Below are positions 51,309 to 59,720 of a stretch of 60,949 bases of DNA, piece after piece. A program made the position numbers and the translations under genes. Location of the stretch: contig JAURZM010000034.1 of assembly GCA_030653385.1 (NCBI GenBank), positions 1-60,949 of the forward strand, read 5' to 3'. This stretch comes from Rubrivivax sp. (GTDB lineage: Bacteria; Pseudomonadota; Gammaproteobacteria; Burkholderiales; Burkholderiaceae_C). Every line of letters begins with the position of its first letter. The first letter of the stretch is position 1. A model generated the notes under the pieces. That model saw only the letters and a program-made list of their open reading frames with translations, was not told the origin of the DNA and made no database searches.

Positions 51309-52829
51309 ATGAACAGCTTCAGGGTGACGAGCGACGCGCCGATCGACGGGCTCCGGCGTAAGCTGATGCTTGGCGTGGCGGGTGCCCAACTGGTCCAACT
51401 GGCCGGATGCGGTGGCGGTTCTTCCAGTTCCGCAACTGCTACCCCGCCTCTGATCTCCGCGCCGACCGCAGGGGCTGACTTGCCGGTCATCCCTCTGGAC
51501 GACGGGTCTGTCGACGCGACGGGCACCAGGAACTTCTTACTCGTTGTCCAGGCGGGAACGACAATCTTTCGCTCCGGCGTCGCGACCGCCACCCTGGCTT
51601 ACAACGGCCACCTGTTGGGCCCGGCATTGAGACTGCGACGCGGAGAGAAGGTCGCCCTGCATGTGCAGAACAATCTTGGCGAAGACACCACGGTCCACTG
51701 GCACGGTCTGCTGGTGCCCGCGGAGGCGGATGGGGGCCCTCATCAGGTCGTTGCAGCAGGTGCCCAGTGGACCGCTAATTTCACTGTCGCCAATCCCGCG
51801 TCGACCTGCTGGTTCCACCCACATACGCATGGCTCGACCGGCCGCCAGGTTGTAATGGGCCTCGCGGGGCTGCTGATCGTCGATGACGCGAGGATTCCTC
51901 GCTCGATACTGCCGGAGACATGGGGAGTAGACGACCTGGCGCTGGTGCTCCAGGACAAGCGATTCACTGCAGCAGGGCAGGTCGACTACACGCTGTCAGC
52001 CAGCGACCGAACCAACGGCTACGCGGGCGACACACTCCTGGTCAACGGAGCATTGGCCCCGGTGTGGCAGGCGCCGAGGCAGTGGGTACGTTTCAGGCTG
52101 CTCAATGGCTGCAACGCACGCACCTTGGAGCTGAGGCTGGGCAGTTCGCTGTCGATGCTGCAGGTCGCCAACGAAGCGGGACTGCTGGCCGTTCCCGTTG
52201 CGCGCCCGTCGGTTGCACTGGGGCCCGGTGAACGCGCGGAAGTGTTGGTCGACTTCAGCGCAATGCCCGTCGGGCAGGAAGTGCCGCTGTACGTCAGCGC
52301 CGCGGCGGGAGGCATGGGAATGGGCAACGCGGCGGGAGCGACGGAGGTCCAGGCCATGACAGTCCGCGTGAGTCTGCCAAGGCAGACCAATGCCATCTCG
52401 TCGCCACCCAGTACGCTGCCTGCAGCGCCGGCGGTCGCAGCGGGGCCGGGCGCAGTCAACCGCACCTTCAGCCTGGATGGCGGGATGATGGGCGGGGCCT
52501 TCACGATCAACGGCCGAAGCTTCGACATCGGCCGAATCGACTTCAGCGTGCCGGCGAATGCGGTGGAAGTCTGGACATTTACCAATGCGACCAACATGGC
52601 GCATCCGATGCATGTGCACGGTGTGAAGATGTCGATGCTCACGCGTGCGGGCGTGGCGCCGGCCGCCTACGAACAAGGTCTTCGCGATACGTTCGTCGTC
52701 GAGGCCATGCAGACGGTACGGGTCGCGGTGCAGACTCCTGCAGTGGCGTCGCGGTCACCCCTCATGTTTCATTGCCACATCCTTGAGCACGAGGACAGCG
52801 GCATGATGGGTCAGTTCACCACGGTCTAG
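51309..52829 (+). CDS. CueO-type multicopper oxidase, likely lipoprotein
   Basis: A 506-residue protein. The N-terminus has RRKLMLGVAGAQLVQLAGC (about 17-35), combining an RR pair with a lipobox-like LAGC, followed by a Ser/Pro-rich linker; export by TAT and lipid anchoring are likely. All copper motifs are present: HWHGLLVP (about 133), CWFHPHTHG (about 167), HPMHVHGVKM (about 435) and HCHILEHEDSGMM (about 489). It resembles CueO/SufI-type oxidases and would oxidise Cu(I) or phenolics. Met content is lower than CopA, lacking a long Met-rich insert. Confidence 0.9.
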   Translation: MNSFRVTSDAPIDGLRRKLMLGVAGAQLVQLAGCGGGSSSSATATPPLISAPTAGADLPVIPLDDGSVDATGTRNFLLVVQAGTTIFRSGVATATLAYNGHLLGPALRLRRGEKVALHVQNNLGEDTTVHWHGLLVPAEADGGPHQVVAAGAQWTANFTVANPASTCWFHPHTHGSTGRQVVMGLAGLLIVDDARIPRSILPETWGVDDLALVLQDKRFTAAGQVDYTLSASDRTNGYAGDTLLVNGALAPVWQAPRQWVRFRLLNGCNARTLELRLGSSLSMLQVANEAGLLAVPVARPSVALGPGERAEVLVDFSAMPVGQEVPLYVSAAAGGMGMGNAAGATEVQAMTVRVSLPRQTNAISSPPSTLPAAPAVAAGPGAVNRTFSLDGGMMGGAFTINGRSFDIGRIDFSVPANAVEVWTFTNATNMAHPMHVHGVKMSMLTRAGVAPAAYEQGLRDTFVVEAMQTVRVAVQTPAVASRSPLMFHCHILEHEDSGMMGQFTTV

Positions 52830-52960
52830 TGTGAGTTTCCACACCCGGATGACAAGTCGGCGCCTCGCCAGTACAGGCTTCCCTCTCAGCGAAGTGGACA
52901 GGGCAGCGATCGTCGTGGGCGCGATGTAGTGACCGGGGCGCCAACTATGATTGCGGCCGC

Positions 52961-53488
52961 ATGCTCACGAACAAGAATGAGGTGCTGGCCGCCGCGCTGG
53001 ACCAGACCAACACCTGGTTGGCCGAGACGCTCGGTAGGCCGGATCTTCAACTGCAGTTGATCAGCCAGCCGATCGCCAGAGCGACCGCCATGCAGTTCGA
53101 GCGAGGCGGCGGGCCAAGGCGGAAGGTGCACTGGAACTGGGAAGACATCTTCTTCTCGCGAGTGCGGCACCAGGACGCCTGGATGTACGCGATGGTGCGT
53201 GCAGGCCGCCCGCGCGCGATGTGCTACGGGCGCATCCAGGTCAAGGGCGGCCATGTGTCGCTTGAATACCTTGAGCGCACTCCCTACGCACGTGGAATCC
53301 GCGGCTTCACCGCGCCGACAGCCTTCCAGTTCGCCCGTGCAGTTGCCCTGCTGCTCGACCTCACGGAAGTTCGACTCAACGAGCCGTTCCCGCACCTTGT
53401 GCAGTATTACGAACGGGTGCTGGAGGGGGCCATTCGACACCCTGCGGTGGGTCCGGTAAAGTACTTGTCTGTGAAGGTCGCACCATGA
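52961..53488 (+). CDS. Hypothetical protein, first of an overlapping pair
   Basis: A 175-residue soluble protein without signal peptide. Conserved-looking features are RKVHWNWEDIFFSRVRHQDAWMYAM (in parts, about 52-75) and LSVKVAP at the end; the central strands (AMCYGRIQVKGGHVSLEYLER) and following helices could be an acetyltransferase-like or other alpha/beta fold, but no motif proves this. Its stop overlaps the next ATG by 4 nt. Function unknown. Confidence 0.6.
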   Translation: MLTNKNEVLAAALDQTNTWLAETLGRPDLQLQLISQPIARATAMQFERGGGPRRKVHWNWEDIFFSRVRHQDAWMYAMVRAGRPRAMCYGRIQVKGGHVSLEYLERTPYARGIRGFTAPTAFQFARAVALLLDLTEVRLNEPFPHLVQYYERVLEGAIRHPAVGPVKYLSVKVAP

Positions 53489-53766
53489 AGCGCGTTCGAG
53501 TTGCTCCCGGAAAGTTTGTCGTCGTCTCCCAGGGGATGGCGGACAAAGCCGCGCGTGTGTTTGCCTCAGGTGCGTTCACCCGGGATCAGGTCCGCGACAT
53601 GGCTGCGGCCGAGCCTAAGAGTGCGAGCGGAGTGTTCCTGGGCAAGTCCACGGCCAAGCGAGCGGGTGCCTTGTCGGGCAAGACCGGCACTTTTGTGCGC
53701 CAGAGCACCGGCCACGTTGTGGTGGCGGGCTATGACAGGGCGCCGACTAAGCGCAAAGCTGCCTAG
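53485..53766 (+). CDS. Small basic hypothetical protein, second of the pair
   Basis: A 93-residue protein rich in Lys/Arg, Ala, Ser and Gly (MKRVRVAPGKFVVVSQG; STGHVVVAGYDRAPTKRKAA). The translational overlap with the 175-residue gene suggests a two-component unit such as a toxin-antitoxin or effector-inhibitor pair. Neither protein matches a known family by eye, so the role is open. Confidence 0.55.
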   Translation: MKRVRVAPGKFVVVSQGMADKAARVFASGAFTRDQVRDMAAAEPKSASGVFLGKSTAKRAGALSGKTGTFVRQSTGHVVVAGYDRAPTKRKAA

Positions 53767-54121
53767 GGCCGCGGCCGGACCGGCCGGAGCAAACCCGGTC
53801 GGCAACGGCCCGGCTATGAGTTGACATAAACATTAAAGTCGCTCATTCAGCCTGCTTGCGATCAGCCTGCTTGCGACCGTTGCGCCGAGGTGACGCAAAG
53901 TGGCGGTTGCGTCCTCGGCTATCTCTCGCCAAAGACGTCAACGCCACCGCTGTCGTGGGCCGCGCCGCCTCTCTGGCGGAAGCGTCGAATCGTAGGGCCA
54001 CGAGTTCCGTGGCCGTCTTGGACGACTGGCGATCCGAGCCCACAATCTTACTGAATCGCGCCCCCGCCGGACACGGCCGTTGCGCAGGGTCAGTCAAATG
54101 CGCATGATGCTTCCATCTTGA
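53767..54121. other. Gene-free stretch with 15-bp tandem repeat
   Basis: This 355-nt interval has no convincing gene. It includes an AT-rich patch with TTGACA at 53821-53826 but no good -10, then two adjacent copies of CAGCCTGCTTGCGA(T/C) at 53848-53862 and 53863-53877. It may be a boundary between the copper region and the accessory region. Confidence 0.45.
53848..53877. repeat. Two tandem copies of a 15-bp unit
   Basis: CAGCCTGCTTGCGAT is followed directly by CAGCCTGCTTGCGAC, differing only at the last base. No function assigned. Confidence 0.8.
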
Positions 54122-54166
54122 GTGCGATGGAACCGTCGCCAAGACTTGACCACCACCGTGAACGAC

Positions 54167-54406
54167 ATGGACCCCCGCGACGCCAGCCAAGCCGAACTGA
54201 TGCGAACCGGCCATCAGACCGCAGCTCACAACGGCTGGCTCGCAGCCGCGATCCAGGACGCGCTGGACGATCCGCGTCCGGGTCTCTCGTTCGACGAGGT
54301 CATGGTCGCCCTGGACGCCGAGATCGGCGCGGCCGAGCGCGAGCGCGCCGCCGATCGCTCTCGCGCGGGACGTCATGTCCCTTCCAGCGCTCCGCGACAG
54401 CGATGA
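54167..54406 (+). CDS. Antitoxin/stability-determinant-like small protein
   Basis: A 79-residue protein (MDPRDASQAELM start; an upstream ATG at 54122 is possible). The core AAHNGWLAAAIQDALDDPRPGLSFDEVMVALDAEI (in parts) closely resembles the WLxxxVQxALDDPRPxxxxEEVMxEM pattern of plasmid stability determinant/ParD-like antitoxins, normally followed by a RelE/ParE toxin gene. No such toxin follows here, so it is an orphan or the toxin was lost. Confidence 0.6.
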   Translation: MDPRDASQAELMRTGHQTAAHNGWLAAAIQDALDDPRPGLSFDEVMVALDAEIGAAERERAADRSRAGRHVPSSAPRQR

Positions 54407-54461
54407 ATGACGGGAAGTTGTTCGCTTGGTGAGGTTTCCTGCAGGAGGTTTGCGCGCCATG

Positions 54462-54938
54462 ATTCGTGGAGGAAACAAGCATCCGACTTCGGCACGAGGC
54501 GGCTTGGCGGCTGCTGAGGTTCGCGGTGCATCGGCGCGAGCTCAGTGGATCAGGGAAGGGCTGGTAGTCCTCGGTCCGCAACTGGCGCAAGCGTGGGGGA
54601 TTCCCCAGGAGGCATTGGCGACGACCTCGGCAAGCGGCGAGGTGGTCAGCATCCACATCGACAACTGCCAGTACTACCCCGCGGCATTGCTGAGCATCGA
54701 TCGCTTGACCGCAGGCGCGATCTGCTGCGCTCTCCGGAACCTCCACGACACCGAGAGGGTGATGTTCTGGCTGCGCGATCACGGGGCCCTTGGAGGCAGG
54801 AGCGTGGCTTTGGCATTGAAGGCTGGAACACCGACGGCCAGGGTGAACGCACTGGCGGAAGCTTGGGCACGCGAGCGGACGTACGCCAGGAGCTTAAATG
54901 ACGAGGATGTGGTCGAAAGTCGCGAACGCCGTTCGTGA
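54462..54938 (+). CDS. Hypothetical protein
   Basis: About 158 residues from the ATG at 54462 (an in-frame GTG exists at 54426), with GCAGGAGG 17-24 nt upstream. The protein is soluble, Ala-rich, with SIHIDNCQYYPAALLSIDRLTAGAICCALRNLHDTERV (in parts) in the middle. No family recognised. It lies 55 nt downstream of the antitoxin-like gene but does not look like a RelE/ParE toxin. Confidence 0.5.
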   Translation: MRGGNKHPTSARGGLAAAEVRGASARAQWIREGLVVLGPQLAQAWGIPQEALATTSASGEVVSIHIDNCQYYPAALLSIDRLTAGAICCALRNLHDTERVMFWLRDHGALGGRSVALALKAGTPTARVNALAEAWARERTYARSLNDEDVVESRERRS

Positions 54939-55139
54939 CCGCGACTGTGCTTTGCGGCTTGGCGCCGAATGGTCGCCAGAGTTGGACGCCTGGCCCGCCT
55001 CCTCCGACGACACCAGTGCACGGGCATCGCCAGCCTGGGCGGCCTTAGCGAACCTAGGCTCAATCCATGAAAGGAAGCGGCGCCGGCCCCTTCCCTGACG
55101 GGATGGGAGCACGGCGCCGTGATTGGGCAGTGAACGGCT

Positions 55140-55451
55140 TCAGCCGGCCACCAGCGTCATGGGTTGCCCATTGGCGGTGTGGCGCACGATGCGGTTTCCC
55201 GCGCGCCGCAGACCGTCGGCTTCGACTTCGTCGAGCAACTGCGTCGGCAGTTGAAGGCCGAGATCGGCGACCTTGACGCGCAAGGTCGCGATGTCGGTCC
55301 AGTCCAGCAGGGGCTCCTGCAGGCTGGTGTAGAGCATGTCGTTGCGCTCGTCGACGACCTGGAGAAAGTAGTCCCCCAGGCGTCGATCGAAGCCGGCCAC
55401 GATCTCGACGGGGCGTCCGTCGAGCGTCGCCGTCGCGAGGTGCTGGCTCAT
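55140..55451 (-). CDS. Conserved-type mobile-element hypothetical protein
   Basis: A 103-residue soluble protein (MSQHLATATLDGRPVEIVAGFDRRLGDYFLQV in parts). It overlaps the following DUF5983-like gene by 4 nt. Similar small proteins accompany RadC and DUF5983 genes in integrative conjugative elements. The biochemical role is unknown. Confidence 0.65.
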   Translation of the reverse strand: MSQHLATATLDGRPVEIVAGFDRRLGDYFLQVVDERNDMLYTSLQEPLLDWTDIATLRVKVADLGLQLPTQLLDEVEADGLRRAGNRIVRHTANGQPMTLVAG

Positions 55452-55756
55452 GGTCCGGGCTCCGCGCTGTCGAACACGGGCAGCCCGTCGATGACCGCCG
55501 CCTCGCGATCGAACATCAGCCAGGCCACGCCGGCGGATTCGGCCACCTCGAACAGCATGGCCAGATCGGGTTCCGACGGCACCCGGTACTTCGGTGCCCC
55601 GACATAGACGAACCCGCCGCAGTCGGTCGGGTAGGCGTTCACGGACAGATCGTCATCGGCGAGCTTGTTGCGTGTCGCCGTACTCAGATGCTTCAGGGAC
55701 AGGCTGGCCAGCATCTCGGCCTGCTGTCGCAGGCCGGTGGCGGGCAGGGTATGCAT
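55448..55756 (-). CDS. DUF5983-like hypothetical protein
   Basis: A 102-residue protein. NAYPTDCGGFVYVG (about 40-53) and the acidic helix EPDLAMLFEVAESAGVAWLMFDREA (in parts) fit DUF5983-type proteins of conjugative elements, where the C-terminal DREA/VIDGLPVFD segment is conserved. A strong GAGGAGGA ribosome site precedes ATG. Function unknown; assignment to the DUF is by memory of the pattern. Confidence 0.55.
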   Translation of the reverse strand: MHTLPATGLRQQAEMLASLSLKHLSTATRNKLADDDLSVNAYPTDCGGFVYVGAPKYRVPSEPDLAMLFEVAESAGVAWLMFDREAAVIDGLPVFDSAEPGP

Positions 55757-55970
55757 CGTGGATTCCTCCTCGGGATGAACTGGGAGATGTGGGGGATTCG
55801 GTCGCCCGCGTCACGGTCGAGGGCGCACGGGGCGTGCGCTTCGATCCTCCGGCGCGGGCGAACGTCATGCCGCAGTCGCGGCAGCGGAACCAGTGCAGGC
55901 GACCGAGCGCGCCCAGGGGCACGCCGTGGCCGGCACAGCAGGGGCAGGTCGGGGGTCTTCTCTCCGACAT
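55653..55970 (-). CDS. Possible zinc-ribbon protein (overlaps the DUF5983-like gene)
   Basis: A 105-codon frame starting MSERRPPTCPCCAG with AAGG 7 nt upstream. CPCC and FRCRDCG (about residues 9-12 and 31-34) form a classic zinc-ribbon ending GMTFAR. After residue about 45 the sequence becomes Ser/Thr/Arg-rich and its last 104 nt overlap the downstream gene, so the true 3' end may be altered. The motif suggests a real gene; the tail does not. Confidence 0.45.
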   Translation of the reverse strand: MSERRPPTCPCCAGHGVPLGALGRLHWFRCRDCGMTFARAGGSKRTPRAPSTVTRATESPTSPSSSRGGIHDAYPARHRPATAGRDAGQPVPEASEYGDTQQARR

Positions 55971-56069
55971 GGGCATCCTTGGTTGGGGTGGGATCGGCGG
56001 GAGGGGCACCGCCGCGGCGGCGCCCTTCTCGCAACGGGGTCGTGCAGGGCGTGACTGCCGCACATGGCG

Positions 56070-56702
56070 TCAGAGCAGTCCGCGCTCCGCGAAGCTGACG
56101 CACTGGTCGCCGGCGACGACGAAGTGGTCGATCAGGCGGATGTCCACCAGCGCCAGCGCCGACTTCAGGGTCTGCGTCAGGAACTCGTCCGCGCGGCTCG
56201 GCTCGGCCTGGCCGCTCGGGTGGTTGTGGGCCACCGCGATCGCGGCGGCGTTGCGGGCCAGGGCGCTCTTGACCAGTTCCCGCGGGTATACCGACGTCTG
56301 GGTGAGCGTGCCGCGGAACACCTCCTCGTGGGCGATCAGCCGGTGGTTGGCATCCAGGTAGAGCGCGAGGAAGACCTCGTGCTGCAGGCCTGCGCAGCGC
56401 AGTCGCAGCCAGTCCCGAAGGACCTGGGGCGACGACATCACCGGCCCCTGCGCCATCCGGTCACGCAGCTCGCGCATCAGCAGCTCCCGGGCGACACCGA
56501 GTCGGCGCGTCAGGAGCTGCTGTGTGGCCGGGTCCTCGTGGGGCGTCTCCCGGTCGCTGACGCGCAGCGCAGCCGGCGTCGGGCCTGGCAATGGGTGGGC
56601 CTGCAGGCCCAGCATCTCTGCTACCAGGGCCTCCCGAGACGCATGGGCGGCATCGGGCAGGTCCGGCAGATCTTGAAGACCCTGGAAAGGGTGGAAGTTC
56701 AT
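56070..56702 (-). CDS. radC: RadC/JAB-domain protein of conjugative element
   Basis: A 210-residue protein. The JAMM metal motif is evident: E in the [22 protein letters not shown] region (in parts), [14 protein letters not shown] (about 171-184) giving His-x-His and Asp ligands. The [33 protein letters not shown] stretch (in parts) is highly RadC-like. This family is regularly carried by integrative conjugative elements and phages; the catalytic role in DNA repair is doubtful. ATG 56702 follows GAGGAGAACGCC and is embedded in a conserved leader hairpin. Confidence 0.92.
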   Translation of the reverse strand: MNFHPFQGLQDLPDLPDAAHASREALVAEMLGLQAHPLPGPTPAALRVSDRETPHEDPATQQLLTRRLGVARELLMRELRDRMAQGPVMSSPQVLRDWLRLRCAGLQHEVFLALYLDANHRLIAHEEVFRGTLTQTSVYPRELVKSALARNAAAIAVAHNHPSGQAEPSRADEFLTQTLKSALALVDIRLIDHFVVAGDQCVSFAERGLL

Positions 56703-56749
56703 GGCGTTCTCCTCTCGTGGCGAAAAGGAAGACGGGAACGCCGTTCCCG
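56703..56749 (-). promoter_or_regulatory. Leader hairpin covering the radC start
   Basis: On the mRNA, GGCGTTC (56742-56736 region) pairs with GAACGCC directly before the AUG (56709-56703). A second, exclusive stem CGGGAAC-GGC-GTTCCCG (56749-56733) uses the same GTTC. The pairing at the start covaries with that of the 59075 gene (GGGGTTC/GAACCCC). Confidence 0.55.
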
Positions 56750-56832
56750 GTGGGGACTGGTGTCCCCGCAAGGGAAGGATGTGCAGACACACGACGGAAC
56801 GTGGCCGGCACGGTGGCTCAGATGATCATCCG

Positions 56833-56855
56833 AGGCAGGTAACGACTGCGACGCC
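56833..56855 (-). repeat. 23-bp direct repeat, copy 1 (upstream of radC)
   Basis: All 23 bases are identical to 60069-60091 and in the same orientation; key core on the plus strand is GGTAACGACTGCGACGCC. Both copies sit upstream of minus-strand element genes. Confidence 0.85.
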
Positions 56856-57252
56856 GCTGCCGCCGGTTCGGTCGGCATCGGAAACACTCCTGTCGGGAGT
56901 GGGTGTGAGCCCGTCAAGTCTGCGCCATCGGCACCGGGGATTCAACCGGGGTGGTGCCAGCAACCGCGCCTTTGCCGCGCTTGCCCGCGCAAAGGGCGCC
57001 AGGGTCCGTGCCTTGGTCGGGCATCGGTGCGCGGGGAGGTGGCACGGTTCGCATGACCGCACTGCGCGTGGCCGCGCAGTTGTGGCTGGGCCACGGCCAG
57101 CCCGGATGTCTTGGCGGGCAGACCGCAAAAGTGACACCGCAGAGGCACTCGGCTGTCACTGCAGAAATTTCTTCGCCGCGGCCAGCAGCGGATGTGCACA
57201 GACCTGCGCAGGCACGCGAAGATGCGCGGCTTCCCGACAAGGCCGACCCGAC

Positions 57253-57465
57253 ATGCTGCGATCCGGAAACCATCTTCGACTGACCCGACCCGAACGGGCG
57301 CGGCTGGCCCGCATCACCGCCATCGAGCCGGGGTCCATCCGCAGCGTCGCGGACCTGCAGGCCTACGTCCGCCGGTGCAAGGCCCACTACTGGGGCCACT
57401 CCGATGACACCCGCTTCCTGCACTGGCTGATCGAGCGTGAGGTGCAGTCCCTGACCGGACGCTGA
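57253..57465 (+). CDS. Small hypothetical protein
   Basis: A 70-residue basic protein (MLRSGNHLRLTRPERARL), with an RRCKAHYWGHSDDTRFLHWLIEREV region (in parts). The frame continues far upstream without character, so this ATG is an estimate; no clear ribosome site. Proteins of this size and tone occur in conjugative elements. Function unknown. Confidence 0.5.
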   Translation: MLRSGNHLRLTRPERARLARITAIEPGSIRSVADLQAYVRRCKAHYWGHSDDTRFLHWLIEREVQSLTGR

Positions 57466-57597
57466 GCGCCCGTCGCCCTGTTCGCAGCCTTGGAAACAGG
57501 AACGTCCCCGGTGCTGGACCGGGGGCGTGCTGGGTGACGGCCTGGAGTGGATCTGGATCGCGCCGTCTGAAGGGTCTCGAACGTTCGACCGGACGGC

Positions 57598-58269
57598 TCA
57601 GCGGAGCACGCGCGGCTCGACGCTCGCCCCCCGCATGAACGCGAGGTACGCACCGGCCTTGCCGATGTCGTCGAAGGTTGCCACGGGCTGCTCGTGCAGC
57701 ACCACGGCCCAGGGACGGGCATCGTCATCACTGGCGCGGATGCGCAGTTCCGGTGGCTGCCAGCGCGGGTGGCGGTACAGCGGCAGGCCGGTGTCCCAGT
57801 CCATCAGTGCCAGCACGTGCGCACAGAGGATGGCCGTGCCGCCCGCCTGGCCCGGCTCGACGAGCAGCGGCACCTTCAGCAGGCCGGTCGAGCGGCCGAC
57901 CGTGCCGACCACGTCGATCTCGTCGAGCCAGCTCGCGCCGGTGCCGGTGTCGCCCAGCGCCAGCCGCACCTTGCGGCCGTCCCGGCGGCAGGTCTCCAGC
58001 ACCCTCGCCAGGCGAGGGTCCGTGCCGGGGTCGAAGTAGGTGCCGTGGCCCTGGGCGGACTCGACCCAGGCACGCACCGCAGCGAGGTACTTCTCGTAGC
58101 CGGTGAGGCTGGCCGCGTCGTCGGCGGTCGGCATCAGGTCGGGACGATCGAGGCGCTGCGCGATCTGCCGGGCATGGTCGCGGGCGTTGTCGAAGCCGAA
58201 GCAGGTCACGCCACCTTCGGTGGCGATCACATACAGGCGTTGCTCGGGATTCAGGGTGATGTCTCGCAT
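57598..58269 (-). CDS. Mobile-element hypothetical protein
   Basis: A 223-residue soluble protein (MRDITLNPEQRLYVIATEGGVTCFGFDNARDH in parts). Segments GTYFDPGTDPRLARVLETC and VRLALGDTGTGASWLDEIDVVGTVGRSTG (in parts) look well conserved; the chain may combine two alpha/beta domains. No enzyme motif recognised. A leader with a weak version of the shared hairpins precedes it (GGTG/CACC pairing at 58270-58301). Confidence 0.65.
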   Translation of the reverse strand: MRDITLNPEQRLYVIATEGGVTCFGFDNARDHARQIAQRLDRPDLMPTADDAASLTGYEKYLAAVRAWVESAQGHGTYFDPGTDPRLARVLETCRRDGRKVRLALGDTGTGASWLDEIDVVGTVGRSTGLLKVPLLVEPGQAGGTAILCAHVLALMDWDTGLPLYRHPRWQPPELRIRASDDDARPWAVVLHEQPVATFDDIGKAGAYLAFMRGASVEPRVLR

Positions 58270-58442
58270 GGTGAACTCTCGAAGTTGGGAGGGCGGACAC
58301 CGGCCCTGGCGGGACGGGCCCGCGGGCGGTTGGATGGGGTGCCGGTCGCGCCAGGCCGCTGGACGTCAGTCCATGGCCGAGTCACGTCAGCGATCGAACC
58401 CGGTGCAGCCGATGGGGCTGCGCCGGGGGTTCGGTTTTCGGA

Positions 58443-59075
58443 TCAGCGCCGGCTGATCTGCACGGCGGGTGCGGGGCCGTCGACGGGAGGTTCCGGGGCA
58501 CGCTCGGAGCCGCCTTCGGAGCCACTGACCGGCGACGCCGGGGACATGCCGGCCTGGCGCTGGAAGCGGGCGTGCGCGTCGGCGAACTCGGCATCGCCCA
58601 GCAGCTGACGGACCTGTGCGGCGGCCGGTTCGGTCCTGCTGTCGGCGTCACGGCCCGAGGCAGGGCGCGCGCCCCGCTTCGATGTCGCTGGCGAGGCCGG
58701 CGGTGCGGCGGCAATGGCCTCATCGAGGATGTCCGCAGTGCGGTGGTACGCCTTCTGCGTGACGCCGCCGACGAGGGCTGCGGGTCGCTGCAGCGTCCAC
58801 TGGACCAGCAGGCGCAGCCATTGCCCGATGCGCTTGTCGCGGGCCTGGCGCGCCTTGTGGACGCGCAGCGACTGCTTGCAGGACAGGTACAGCGCCAGGT
58901 GGCGACGCTTCATCTCGGCGTCGCCGTCGAGCTGCGCCATCACCTCGGCGGCGAGGGCGACGTCACTTCCGACGCGTCTGTAGAAGCCGACCCAGGCGCG
59001 CTGCTCCTCGATGTCGATGGTGCTGCGGCGCGGTGACGGGCTCTGGAAGGATCTGTCTGGGAAAGCATGACTCAT
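58443..59075 (-). CDS. Mobile-element hypothetical protein
   Basis: A 210-residue soluble protein (MSHAFPDRSFQSPSP) with a helical, Arg-rich middle (LYLSCKQSLRVHKARQARDKRIGQWLRLLVQW in parts, about 64-95) and a long low-complexity Pro/Ala/Ser tail. The start follows GGAGAACCCC, part of the shared leader hairpin. A DNA- or RNA-binding role is suggested only by basic helices. Confidence 0.6.
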   Translation of the reverse strand: MSHAFPDRSFQSPSPRRSTIDIEEQRAWVGFYRRVGSDVALAAEVMAQLDGDAEMKRRHLALYLSCKQSLRVHKARQARDKRIGQWLRLLVQWTLQRPAALVGGVTQKAYHRTADILDEAIAAAPPASPATSKRGARPASGRDADSRTEPAAAQVRQLLGDAEFADAHARFQRQAGMSPASPVSGSEGGSERAPEPPVDGPAPAVQISRR

Positions 59076-59131
59076 GGGGTTCTCCAAGAAGGCGAGGGAA
59101 CCCCGACCCCGACGGGAGACGGTGACTCCCG
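59076..59131 (-). promoter_or_regulatory. Leader hairpins of the 58443-59075 gene
   Basis: mRNA GGGGTTC (59104-59098) pairs with GAACCCC (59082-59076), the latter touching the AUG, enclosing the GGAG ribosome site in a 15-nt loop. Upstream, CGGGAG/CTCCCG (59131-59113) forms a second stem. Same layout as the radC leader with compensatory base changes. Confidence 0.55.
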
Positions 59132-59301
59132 GAGGGTGGATGGCGAGGACGGCCGAAAGCCGCAGGAAACGGGGTGTCGGGTGATGGCGTCCCGATGCCA
59201 TCGCTGGCAACCGGTTCACCATCCCCGAGACCCGAGGACTCGATCGGCACGAGCTCGAGCCGATTGCGTTGACGCGACGGGCGACTCGATGCCCGCGACC
59301 C

Positions 59302-59514
59302 TCAGGTTGTGAGCACGCGAGCGGCGCCTCGGCGCAGGCCCTCGGCAATGCCGATCCAGCGGTCGGCGATCCGGTCCAGGTAGACCAGGTCGTCGGCCGC
59401 GATCTCGCCCGAGGCGCGGAGCCGGGCGATGACTTCCTTGACCAGGAGGGGATCCTCCCGGGCCAGCACGATGGCCGTCGAGGCGATGCGCCTGCGGTAG
59501 GTGTCGACCGTCAT
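59302..59514 (-). CDS. Small mobile-element hypothetical protein
   Basis: A 70-residue soluble, helical protein (MTVDTYRRRIASTAIVLARED; VIARLRASGEIAADDLVYLDRIADRW in parts). It begins 2 nt after the stop of the 59517 gene, so the two are cotranscribed. No family recognised. Confidence 0.55.
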   Translation of the reverse strand: MTVDTYRRRIASTAIVLAREDPLLVKEVIARLRASGEIAADDLVYLDRIADRWIGIAEGLRRGAARVLTT

Positions 59515-59516
59515 GG

Positions 59517-59720
59517 TCAGCACACCGTCGTGCAGCGCTCGGACGCCAGAGGGTCCGCGGCCTCGCACACCATGCGGATGGACGCATGGGGCGTGCAGGG
59601 CCGGGGCCGGAGCAGCGCCGGAAGGGTGACAGGCTGCCGGGCGGGCACACGGGCAAGCCCGGTACCTCCCAGCAGCGCACACACCGGCGCGACAGCGCGG
59701 TTCCAGGGAACGGGACTCAT
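59517..59720 (-). CDS. Small exported-type hypothetical protein
   Basis: A 67-residue protein starting MSPVPWNRAVAPVCALLGGTGLA, a short hydrophobic stretch that could be a signal peptide, with three more Cys. A strong AAGGAG ribosome site lies 8 nt before ATG. It shares the leader organisation of other element genes and precedes the 59302-59514 gene. Confidence 0.5.
   Translation of the reverse strand: MSPVPWNRAVAPVCALLGGTGLARVPARQPVTLPALLRPRPCTPHASIRMVCEAADPLASERCTTVC

Larger units (their letters stand above)
56703..57252. other. Long leader/intergenic region upstream of radC
   Basis: About 550 nt without a supported gene. It holds the radC leader hairpins (56703-56749) and one copy of the 23-bp repeat (56833-56855). 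Open frames here on both strands show no family resemblance. Confidence 0.5.

Noticed and set aside
53843..54478. 211-codon minus-strand frame across the antitoxin-like gene
   Set aside because: Low-complexity basic ends, includes the 15-bp repeats, and conflicts with the better-supported plus-strand antitoxin-like gene.
56701..57465. Single 254-codon plus-strand gene
   Set aside because: Its first two-thirds read through the radC leader hairpins and repeat with no protein character; only the last 70 codons were kept.
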